Assembly: GCA_018857735.1 (NCBI GenBank)
Contig: JABMCL010001327.1
Span: 305,001-369,000, forward strand
Length of the DNA: 64,000 bases
Source of the DNA: Alviniconcha marisindica
Taxonomy: Eukaryota; Mollusca; Gastropoda; Provannidae
Reading direction: 5' to 3'
In this document: positions 1 to 11,269 of the stretch, in pieces
How positions within the stretch are numbered: position 1 is the stretch's first letter
Layout of the letters: each line of letters opens with the position of its first letter
Position numbers and translations under genes: made by a program
Notes under the pieces: model-generated
Database searches by the model: none
What the model saw: the letters and a program-made list of their open reading frames with translations, nothing else
Told to the model about the DNA's origin: nothing

Positions 1-2
1 TC

Positions 3-1824
3 ACAGATGATCACCACAAAGTTGACATTGAGGTAGTACCCACAGAGAGAGAAAAGCACCAAGGAAGCAGATCTGTGGATGACAGTGGTACCGTGTCAAT
101 GAACTCCCCCAGTGATAACATCGAATCTGCTGTCTTAGATCGTCTGGGCCAAGCTGGCATCAGACGAGAGTCTCTGCAGGAAAGTTCTATGACGAGAGTC
201 TTTGCCAGAGGAAATACTGTATCCGCAGGCTCGCCTCTCGCTGCATCAATTTCGCAAAGAAGACAAGACGAGTATTCGCGTTCTGCCAACGAAAACAACT
301 TGCCTGGGCAAAATTTCGGGTCCGGAGCTAATGCTGTATTCAAGGGACTGGATGTTAACGAGAGGGTTGAAGACAAGGTGTACAGTCGACGTTCAGAAAA
401 GGACGATGCAGAAGTCTTGGGAAGTCACAACATTTCGATCAAGTCGTCAGAAACGACAACTCAGTATGACGGTGGTCATGCGTATCCTGCGCCATCAGAT
501 GCCTCAAAGAACTTGGCCATTTCGACAAACAGCTATGACAAAGCAGTAAGTGGTTCGCTGACCCCACAGAAAGACGGCAGAGGCCTTCACTCAGAGACAA
601 CTGGGTTTAGTGAGGGAGACTGCTCTGCAGGGTTCAGTCAGCCGAAGAATTCTTCCATCGACCAATACCGCGAGGTTTCTCAGCACCAACCTAGAGTTGT
701 GCGTGAACCGGTGGAAGCATCAACGCTAGGAGGTTTGGATGACGTGGACAGTAGCTCTAACATCCAGCGTGTCCATAGCAATCAGTTGGGAGCAACTCTA
801 ACGTCTGCTTCAGCCCAACGTGAAAAGAAGATTGAGACAAAGACCTCGAGAATCCAAACGCCCTCCGGAGGTCAGCCATTAGCAAAGGACGCTTCGTCGA
901 CGAAGAGCCACGAGGATGAATCCCTGTCTGCTTCAGATATAAAGGTTTCAAACGACGAAAGTGGCGTAGCAAAGATCAGCTCGCTGCATTTGCACGATGA
1001 TGTCAAACTGGCAATCAGCGTCTCAACGAACACAAGACCGGAGGTTGATGGAACCACGAACGAGTACCACCACATCACCTCCATTGAGGACGAGCACGAC
1101 CTCAGCTTGAACGACTACCTGTCCTCATCCCTCACTACATCCGACTATGGAACCATGTCCCCGAGGAACGACTTGAGCGGCCTCAGCAACACGGATTCGG
1201 GATTTCTCAGCGGTGGTCTGTCTTCTTATGGCGAGATTTCTCCGCGGATGAACACCCCAAGATCCAAGATCCAGGAGAAGGAAACGCTGGCTGAATGCGA
1301 CAAGGTCAGCGGGAAAGAAGCGACGGGCGGTTCAGTGTCAACGACTTGTGGAGCTGAACATTGGGCCATCTTGACGGAGCGACAGGGTCACGAGACAGCA
1401 AACGGAGGTGGTGAGGTTGTTGGAACTGCTCCTATCACGATATCGTCCTCCGGGCAATATAACAATGACGAGAACAAAATCCCGCAACCAAACATGGACC
1501 GGCTGACGAAGACCATGGGCCTCCATGCTTCAGGCCTTCATCTTTCTGACAAGTCTCCGGACATGTCTTCTAAGCACGAGCCACTTGGGGAGCCACCACG
1601 TCTTGCCGCTCACGCGGAGGAGCCAGTGTTCGATTCAAGTGATTCCGGACACGGTTTTCACCGAACACCCAGCGGGAACATCTCCTCCACGACGGAGTGC
1701 AAAGTGGCGGTTGCCTCATCAAGAGAAGCTGTGCGCAATGAAGTCACGGGACAGTTTGCGCGTGCCGCACGTGGGTCTCATGATGACGTCATTCCTGTCA
1801 CAACGCGCAAGGACAGCTGGATAT
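3..1824 (+). CDS. Ser-rich disordered protein, internal exon (5' incomplete)
   Basis: The reading frame is open from the window edge, so the gene starts upstream. A possible acceptor (tcacag) at 1-6 may be the true exon start. About 600 codons are rich in Ser, Thr, Asp, Glu and Gly, with no recognisable folded domain, membrane segment or signal peptide. Two DSGxxS motifs are visible: DSGTVS at 81-98 and DSGFLS at 1194-1211. This is the consensus that beta-TrCP binds when phosphorylated. Two related Tyr-Gly-x-x-Ser-Pro-Arg motifs lie around 1144-1260 and resemble proline-directed kinase sites. The exon appears to end at 1824 before gtaagg, with one base of the next codon. Reading on instead would end at a stop at 1854-1856. 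The splice to 2462 keeps phase and gives Tyr at the junction. I do not recognise the family. Partner and function are unknown. Confidence 0.72.
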
Positions 1825-2365
1825 GTAAGGCTGTGCAGTGTCTTCTGATTCTATAATGCTTTGATGTGCTCTGGAGAGAGTGGGGGAGGGGTGGGGGTGT
1901 GGTGGGTGTTAGTTTTAACGCAGAGTTGACCGCGTGTGGGTTATATCAGGGGGAGGGGGAAACGACTGCTATATAACGCCCAGTCAACTGTGAGTTATAT
2001 CGGGGGGGGGGGGGGGGAGGAGAGATAGAGACAGAGAGGGTGAGGAGAGTGGACGAAACGCCCAGTCAGCCAGCTTTTATCAGTGCGATAGAGAGGGGCA
2101 CATCGGGCTGATATTGACATCACTGTACCACCGCATCCGAAACTGATTAGCTTTCGTTGCGTGACGCAAGTGCGGGTTGAATCTTTTAGTGTTTATTTTA
2201 TAGTGTCTATTTATATATGGGTGACTGCCGGATTGTGTGGGTGGGGGAAGGCGGGGGGTAATTCTCAGAGCGATTGGAGACTGGCCTTTAGTTTCAATTT
2301 CTCTTCACTGGTAACAGTTTGGAATGAAGATGATTATTTTGTGCGTGCGTGCGTATGTGTGTGCG

Positions 2366-2459
<94 letters not shown>

Positions 2460-2461
2460 AG
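1825..2461 (+). other. Last intron of the upstream gene
   Basis: The donor is gtaagg at 1825 and the acceptor is ttacag, ending at 2461. The intron carries a poly(G) run near 2001-2017. It ends in about 87 bases of (TG)n at 2370-2456, which sits where a polypyrimidine tract is expected. No other gene is visible in it. Confidence 0.62.
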
Positions 2462-2562
2462 ATGAAGACGTGGACAAAGACTGGACGATGGCCGAGATGT
2501 TGCTGCCGTTGTACCGCATCATGTGTTATGCTCTGTCCAGACCCGAGCTGCCCTTCTTCTGA
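2462..2562 (+). CDS. Terminal exon of the upstream Ser-rich protein gene
   Basis: This exon follows the acceptor ttacag and continues the reading frame left open at 1824 (one base plus AT makes a Tyr codon). It encodes an acidic stretch (EDVDKDW) and then a more hydrophobic, probably helical tail containing MAEMLLPLYRIMCYAL. It stops with TGA at 2560-2562. The shift from disordered Ser-rich sequence to a compact amphipathic end suggests a C-terminal interaction helix, but this is inference. No domain was recognised. No AATAAA is seen close downstream before the microsatellites. Confidence 0.62.
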
Positions 2563-2703
2563 CCCACGTCAGTGGCTTCACTGACCAACTGCTGGACTGA
2601 CCAGTGAACAGGCACAGGCACAGTGCAACCAGAACAAGACGCTTAAATGTATTGACGTAATTTATAACCGATTTTCTAAAAGTTATTCTATTTTTTTACG
2701 TTT

Positions 2704-2706
<3 letters not shown>

Positions 2707-2777
<71 letters not shown>
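2707..2777. repeat. (CA)n microsatellite
   Basis: About 70 bases of uninterrupted CA dinucleotides, just downstream of the stop codon of the upstream gene. Confidence 0.95.
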
Positions 2778-2795
2778 CACTCTCGCTCTCTCTCT

Positions 2796-3122
2796 CTGTT
2801 TATTTGTGCTTGTAGTGTAGCAAGGACTGGCTGTTAGATAGGTCCAAATGGACCTAACGCTACTATCCTTGAGTATTAAAGTTTTCGAGTTCGAGTTCTC
2901 TGTCTGTCTGTCTGTTTATTTGTGCTTGTAATGTAGCAAGGACTGGCTGTTAGATAGGTCCAAATGGACCTAACGCTACTATCCTTGAGTATTAAAGTTT
3001 TCGAGTTCGAGTTCTCTGTCTGTCTGTTTATTTGTGCTTGTAGTATAGCAAGGACTGGCTGTTAGATAGGTCCAAACGGACCTAACGCTACTATCCTTGA
3101 GTATTAAAGTTTTCGAGTTCGA

Positions 3123-3127
<5 letters not shown>
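2796..3127 (+). repeat. Three tandem copies of a 112-116 bp dispersed repeat
   Basis: The marker caaggactggctgttag occurs at 2821, 2937 and 3049, giving periods of 116 and 112. Each copy contains a short palindrome (ggtccaaatggacc, one base changed in copy 3), ends in ttaaagttttcgagttcgag, and is separated from the next by (CTGT)n. A diverged reverse-strand copy lies at 15241-15350, so the unit is a dispersed element, perhaps a SINE or LINE tail. Confidence 0.85.
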
Positions 3128-3950
<823 letters not shown>

Positions 3951-4013
3951 TCTTCTGTCTGTTTGTCTGTCTCTGTCTGTCTGTCTGTCTGCCTGCCTGC
4001 CTGCCTGCCTGCC

Positions 4014-4058
<45 letters not shown>

Positions 4059-4135
4059 GCCTGTCTGTCTGTCTGTCCGTCCGTCTCTGTCTGTCTGTCT
4101 CTGTCTGTCTCTCTGTCTCTGTCTCTCTCTGTCTG

Positions 4136-4166
<31 letters not shown>

Positions 4167-4180
4167 CATCTCTCTCTTTC
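3951..4180. repeat. (CTGT)n/(CTGC)n/(TC)n microsatellite
   Basis: Long tetranucleotide array of CTGT, with a block of CCTG around 3990-4014, grading into (TC)n. It is open in several frames only because of its composition. Confidence 0.95.
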
Positions 4181-4654
4181 GCATGTTAAGATTAAAATTA
4201 AACATACATGCTTTATAACGACCGCATTCTTGACATCTGTAAGGTTTGAACTGTTTACACATGAATTTAGCAGACTGTGACAATACAGGGTGCAGAGCTG
4301 GGACAGAAAAGTGTGTTGTAGACATTTTATTGGCGATGTCTTTCTGATGGCGAGTGATTGTAACTACATATTGTTGATGCACGTATCCGCCGCTATTTGG
4401 CACGAACAGATCATACACTACCACTGACTGTAGGGAAGAAAAACAGAAAACAAACAAACAAACAAACAAAAACACAAAAAATGCTTAGATATTAAATCAT
4501 GTGGTACATTCATGGACAGAATGATTTTAGGCTGCCACACTGAGAAGGTTCAAGTGTTCCTCTTCTTCACTTTCGGAGCATTGTCGTTGGGAACAAAAAT
4601 GAATGCACCGTAGAAGTACAAGTACCAAAACAAAAACAAACAAACAAAATTGTG

Positions 4655-4791
<137 letters not shown>

Positions 4792-4899
4792 CATAAAATA
4801 CATGATCCAGCTGTGGATCGATTAAGGACAAAACAAGAACACATTTAGAGCAGGTAACAGCCAAATCGTATGTCAGTGCAAGTCGGCCGTTATCAAAGG

Positions 4900-4995
4900 G
4901 GGTGGGGGGGGGGGGGGGGATAGACTAAATGCATAGCACAATGAAACAAAATCAACCTTAGACACATGGGGGGTGGGGGAGGGGGGGGGGGGAAG
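4900..4995. repeat. Two poly(G) tracts
   Basis: G-runs of more than ten bases near 4905-4919 and 4980-4992. They could form G-quadruplexes. Confidence 0.85.
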
Positions 4996-5089
4996 AAAAA
5001 AATCCCCCAAAAGATTGCTAAAAATAAAATAAAATAAAAATGTCAACAAAAATAAGACACACACACACACACCACAACATTTCTCAGAA

Positions 5090-5137
5090 AAAGCGACATT
5101 ACCAAAAAAATAATTGTTTTTTTGGTAATGTCGCTTT
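5090..5137. repeat. Perfect 21-bp inverted repeat with a 6-nt loop
   Basis: The left arm at 5090-5110 (aaagcgacattacc followed by seven A) and the right arm at 5117-5137 are exact reverse complements around taattg. This is the cleanest hairpin in the intergenic region. It could be the tip of a fold-back element. Confidence 0.93.
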
Positions 5138-5478
5138 GCTCTTTTGTTTACTTTTTTGTTTACTTTTGCATTTGCAGCGACTGTCTCCCCCGCCTACCTT
5201 TACATTCGTTCCACTTGAGGCCGCTCTGCTCCACGATTTCATTGTGGTTTATGTCAACAGAAACCATACGGACGATCCGGCCTAACTTTTTATAGAACAG
5301 CTGGCCGTAACGAAGCGCTGTCTTTACTGAGCTATACGATGCCCATAATAAAAACACATAACTACTGGACAACAAAATCATGTCAGTCCGCAATGTAAAT
5401 ATCACATTAAACCTTGGGAGAAAACGTGCCCCACTTGACCACGCCCCCTCGCCCATGTTGACTTACATACGCCCGCCG

Positions 5479-5506
5479 CCCCCCCCCCCCCCCCCCCCCC
5501 CCCCCC
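5479..5506. repeat. Poly(C) tract
   Basis: 28 consecutive C. Confidence 0.95.
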
Positions 5507-5955
5507 ACCCAACCGGCTCCAATTGACCAGACACACTCACCCATTGCTGAACGCAAGCAGACCTAATCGGACAGCCACCCACCACTCATACCATACAAAA
5601 TGGTGAAACACACCTGATCAGCCGTTGTGTAGGTGGCGTGTGTGTCAGACTGTGTGCGTGATGAGACTGAGACTGAGATGGAGAGCATCACTGTCATAAT
5701 GAACAATAGCATCATGGTCCTCTTTCTTACACTCACTTCCATTTCCCTGATCCTCCCTTCCGCCCCGAGGTTCCGGACCGGTTCAGGCACAGACTGGAAT
5801 CGTGCCTTTTGGTACTCCGACAACTCGGAATTATTTGCCCGCTGTCCATTGGTTATCGACTGACTAGTGAGAAAATTGTGCACCCCTAACCTCTAATGAA
5901 GAAGAAGAAGAAAATCAAGGCCATGTCGAGTTTCTTCAAATGATGCAGCGAATAG
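5507..5955. other. Intergenic, no supported gene
   Basis: Mixed-composition sequence between poly(C) and the (CA)n block. Open frames of 76-106 codons occur on both strands and overlap each other, and none shows a recognisable domain. Confidence 0.45.
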
Positions 5956-5959
5956 TAAG

Positions 5960-6235
<276 letters not shown>

Positions 6236-6362
6236 GATATTTATATATCATGCATACAAATATTTCGTGTACTGTAACTATGGCCATGCCAGACCGCCAC
6301 AGTGTCTGAGTGCGGCATGTAATATAGACCAATAATATTTCACAGACGCACCTATAGTTACA

Positions 6363-6445
6363 CGTGTGTGTGTGTGTGTCGTGTGTGTGTGTGTTTGTGT
6401 GTGCGCACGCACGAGCGTGCCGTGCGTGGGTGCGTGCGTGCGTGC

Positions 6446-6483
<38 letters not shown>

Positions 6484-6520
6484 TGTGTGTGTGTCCTGAA
6501 GGCACACACCCACACACACT
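6363..6520. repeat. (TG)n/(CGTG)n microsatellite, then short CA
   Basis: TG-rich tract with CGTGCGTG units. Together with 5960-6235 it forms imperfect inverted (CA)/(TG) arms about 130 bases apart. Confidence 0.9.
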
Positions 6521-6643
6521 CACCATACCGCCCATCAGCATTCTGCGAACTGCTCAAAGGGGGACAAACTCTCCTAGAAAGCGAGAGAAAACTCTGTAAG
6601 TATCTACGAGTGGTATCCCTTGTTAAAGTGGCGCTGGTGCTAA

Positions 6644-6651
6644 TGACGTCA
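6644..6651. promoter_or_regulatory. Palindromic CRE-like site upstream of INPP5A
   Basis: The exact palindrome TGACGTCA lies about 190 bases before the INPP5A start codon, in the first non-microsatellite sequence upstream. This is the consensus for CREB/ATF dimers. An 8-base match can arise by chance, and copies also occur in non-promoter sequence here. No clear TATA box is seen. Confidence 0.3.
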
Positions 6652-6732
6652 AAGATTTCATTAACCAGGGGAGCGAAATGTCAAATTGATCCAGCAAGAA
6701 TCGATTGAATAGTACGATCGTGTGTATCCGAC

Positions 6733-6798
6733 ATGGACGGACAGCACACGCTGCTGAGGATAGCAGGTGTTGTCCATCATTGTCTGTGCACGTTATGA
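6733..6798 (+). other. Possible upstream ORF 1 of INPP5A (21 codons)
   Basis: It starts with ATG at 6733 and stops with TGA at 6796-6798. It is in frame with the main ATG but closed before it. If the transcript starts upstream of 6733, this uORF would reduce initiation at 6841. The transcription start is not known from sequence alone. Confidence 0.35.
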
Positions 6799-6839
6799 TC
6801 GGGTGTTTTGAGGAGATCAGTGTTGAACATTGGCCGTAA
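6795..6839 (+). other. Possible upstream ORF 2 of INPP5A (14 codons)
   Basis: Its ATG at 6795 overlaps the stop of uORF 1 in an ATGA arrangement. Its TAA ends at 6839, one base before the main start. This layout would favour termination and re-initiation or leaky scanning. Confidence 0.35.
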
Positions 6840-6840
6840 A

Positions 6841-6903
6841 ATGGATGGTGATACTACAAAAGTGCTTCTGGTCACTGCAAATGTTGGGTCCATTTTCGAG
6901 GAG
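6841..6903 (+). CDS. INPP5A: INPP5A exon 1 (residues 1-21)
   Basis: Encodes MDGDTTKVLLVTANVGSIF plus two Glu, the first beta strand of the phosphatase fold with the VTANVGS motif. The donor is gtaagc and the exon ends in phase 0. Confidence 0.93.
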
Positions 6904-9886
6904 GTAAGCGACAATCTTGTCCAGAAATCTCGTCTGCTAGGCTGGATATGCCGTTGATTATTGGCATGTACTCGCGATTATACTTCGTTGTTTATTGAGG
7001 CTTGGTTATTTCACGCATTAGTCCTGATAGCAGTTGTAGAAAGGAGCGCGTCGTACCAGCTGTACAGCAGCAGCTAGCTACCATTCGGATTGAAAGAACG
7101 GGATAAAATGCAAGATTGCCGATATCAGCCATAAAATATCGTTCACAATCACAGCGTTTTGTGAATTAGATCTATTATTATAATTTCATTGTTAGCATAA
7201 CAACATACAAATTCGTTTTCGTGCACATGTATGTGTTCTGAGCTACTCAGAGACGTAGCTTTGCTGAGCACCGATTCTATTTGTGCCTTATTCATGAATC
7301 GCTTGGGCTTTGCCGTTATGTGATGCTAGGGGACATGTTGCATCACGGAGAGCTTGTCAGAATGTCACCAGATTTCATTGTTTATGTTGTTTTTAAAAAG
7401 TTTGATGTTATGCATATTTTAAAGGTATGAAATCAATATATTATTTATACAATACTTGAAAACAGTGTAAATTTGGTTGACTTGTCTGTTGTTGCTCGTT
7501 TGTACTGTGTTGTGAAATTGCAGATTTAATATTATGCATTAAACTATAATATGTATAAAAGTTTACATTATACTTTTATAGCAAAATGACTCCCTTCCCA
7601 CTTTATATTGTATGTAAGGTGCTTAACATTAAAGCTTTTATTACAGACTGTGCTGGAAAAATTACAACCGTTGTTGACTTGATGAGGCAAGATTAGTTGA
7701 ATTTGAACAAACACCAGTTGTGATTCACATGCTTTATTTCTCAGGCATTTGTGCATTTGTATGCAGGTCTACATGTATACACATTTTACACAGCAAAAAC
7801 AAACAAAACAAAACAAAAACCCTAATGCCATTACATATATAATTTATATAGGCATATCTGCAAGTGCAAGTTAGACAGTCAGATGCTTAGCAGTGAATGT
7901 GCAGCCTTTGCTTACCACATTACTATTGCACAGTTGCAGTGTGACCACTGTATGGAAGAAAGTAAGTGGAGAAACTGACCAGGCTCAGATTTACTAATAG
8001 AAATTTAATTAATTAGGGCTTTTCTCATTCTGGCACAAATTTTTAGCTGACATAGTGGTAGTCAAAATGATGCAAAACTGTCACAAAGATGAGTTTAACA
8101 TCATTTTCTCTTCTTTGGATAACATTAACAGATGTTTTCATGGGTTATGTCCTGTAGTTGGGGAACTAATGAAAGGGGAGTAATGTCCGTTGGGGGAATG
8201 ATGTAATATAATGTATTCATTCAGTAAGCAGTATTGTAATATATAATTATAATATCCCCACTTTTCCCATGGACAGCTGCTAGTTCCAGAATAGAACAGG
8301 CAGTTCAGTCAGTTTCTGATTTGACACTCAGCTTCAGAATTTCCATGTTGAGCAGTTCAGTGCAGAAACTGTTTAACTCATTCCACCGGGTGCCTGGCAC
8401 CACTGAACAGCTATGCCTGCACCCGACTTGGAGTCAGGTGCAGAAACTCATTTCATCAAACTGGTTTCAGAAGTCACAAAACTATGGCATTCTATGCACA
8501 CTAATGAAAGAAGGTAACTATAACCCACTTCTTTCAGCTATTCACACATGCCACAATCAGAGCAAATTTGGTTGAATTTCTTTGTATTTTAGTTTACACA
8601 TTTCTGCAACATCATGAACAAGTACCCCTGCACAATCAGGGAGGTTTTAGCTGAGCTGTTTGTTGACAAGAACAGTGATTTTGATCTGGATGTTGCTGGT
8701 TCTTTATTATATTCAAGCAAGTAAGTGTGCAAAACTGGTCAGCAAGATGGTGTGGAAATAGTGGAAATAACAGTTTTCAGACTCTCTTTGATGCTGAAAA
8801 GACAGTACTCCCGTAGTAACACTTCAAATATCAGTTCTTTGTCTTTCACAGACTGCTGAAAGATAGTGAAAGAATAATATTTATTGAAAATCAAGCACCT
8901 TGTTGCCTGTTCATTTTTAATAATGTGTGCTCGTTTTGGTAGAAGTGGAGATAATGAACTCTAAACACAGCAGCTGTGGTTTTTGAGCAGCAAAGCTAAA
9001 ACGCCCAAGCAGCAGAGACTGCACAAGCATTAGAGCCTCCAGTGCTGAAAAGGTTAAATTCCCTCTTTGTTTAGAACATTATATCATATAATAGACAGCT
9101 GCGTATTGTGCATAGCACTTTTTAGTATAAAATATGCATGCAATGTATGTATGCATGTACTGTATAACTTCATGTGTGTCTGTGTAATAACTAATATCAC
9201 TAAACTAGTACTACTAGTATTACTACTACTAATTTAAAAAAAAAATGATTGAACTTTGAATTGGATTGCTTTAAATTTCAGCCCACACAGATGTTCCAGC
9301 CATGGCTGAAGGCGTTTTTGCATGTGAGTTGAGAATTCACTATTGAAATTTGAATGTTTGATTGATTCAGTGTTTCAGTAAATTATAAACTCGTCTTTTG
9401 AAAGTTCTGTAACTGTGTAAGATGACATGATGATGATGTAGACTTTGGCTTTCTCTATCAGTGACTTTGTATTACCCAGTGTTACTACTTAGTCTTTATA
9501 ATTCTAGAGAAGTAGCTTGAACAAGGTCATGGAGCAAATTTGATTCAAGTTTGATGTGAGCCAGTGACAAGAGATAGTGCCAAACATTTCACATTTTCAT
9601 ACTTGTTTTAAAAGGAAAACCTTTTGCATGTTGAAAACTTGGTGTTTTAACTTCAGAAAATGATCAGCAAAAAGATCATGCTTAAGTGGTGTTTGAGCTG
9701 TACGGTACAAGTTTACAACATTTTGCAGTTCAGTTCAGTTCAGGATGGTATGTATGTGCTCAGAAAAGCCAGATAATTAGAGATGTTAATAATATTAAAT
9801 ATGTAATATGATAAGCAATCAATAATGAGACGATGAAGATGACTAAAACTGCTTTCCTTTGCATTTTTGTGTTGTCCTTTTAATGG

Positions 9887-9936
<50 letters not shown>

Positions 9937-10887
9937 TGAATTATGATAATATATAGTGCTCAGCAGGGAAAAAGACACTGAAACACCACAAATAACCACT
10001 TGATAGATCATGTATACATATAATATAATATTACAAATTTGTTGGTGGTTACTTTGTCACTGTCAGTGATGGACATTCTTGTTGAATGTACACATCAGGG
10101 ATCCCGGTTTTCATGACTCTAGGGGGTACACTCACCCCTGTCATGCAATTTAGAAGGGTATTTTCACCCTGTTCAAAAAATTCTAAAGGGTACGTCCTTT
10201 AAAAAAAAAAAAGGTTTTAAGCTTGTGTCTGCCAGGGCTCCCTTTTTTTATGCAAATACTTTAACACAAATGAAACCATCAAAATTGGAATCAGAGAGAA
10301 CATGCACAGATAAACAATGTTACAGAAATCTTGACTTTTTCTAGAGATTTCTGCGCATCAGCGTGGCGTTGCTTTGCTGATACAGCATCCTGGTGGTCAT
10401 TGCTTTTTTCTTTTCTTTTTCTTGTCAGTGCTGAATGTTTTTTGTAAGCTTAATTGTTGGAGCATCACCAGATCACTTGTTGGCAAAGGTGGAGATCACT
10501 GTATGTTTGTCCCATAACTCCACATTGATCTACACTTTGATCTGGCAGCTGAGTGCCATTTTTGTGATGATTGCTTCTTTATTGTTTTGAGTTTGTGGTT
10601 GCTAGTGGGACTTCATTAAAGAAAACACCATCAACAGCTGGCCAAACAGCTTCCTGCAGCCTCATTTGATCTTGTTCCTGAATAATTAATGCAAGCACTG
10701 ACCTCTCATGACCCCACACGGAAGAAGTGGTGCATGAAAAATTGGAGGACTAGGACATTTATTGTTCTGTGTGTAGCCAGTTGCATCTCAATCCAGACTA
10801 AGTTTGCAAAATTAATATAATGCTGAAAGAGCATTTTTACTACAAAATTCTTAATAATGATGTGTCATGGTGAGTGTGTGTGTGTGT

Positions 10888-10927
<40 letters not shown>

Positions 10928-11216
10928 GATATTGTGGGTGGTTGGTTGTGAAATGCTTGAGTTTTGATGTATACAGTATACATTTACAGGACTTGTCCTT
11001 TTTTATTCTTTCTTTTTTCATTTTTTTTCATTTTCATGTTGATGTTGATAAAAATGTACAGCATCGCAAGCTTGTATGTTTTTACAGGGAATAACACCAT
11101 AAATAAGAGTTATTATTATTAATTTAATAGTTTTATGATGATTTCTTCACTCTCTTGGATGAACTTAAGTTGGCTAGAATTTCTTTAAAACATCTATTGA
11201 TAATTAAAAGAAATTA

Positions 11217-11269
<53 letters not shown>

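Noticed and set aside
1825..1856. Ending the upstream protein at TAA 1854
   Set aside because: A strong donor (gtaagg) and a phase-matched terminal exon at 2462 make splicing the better model. Read-through remains possible as intron retention.
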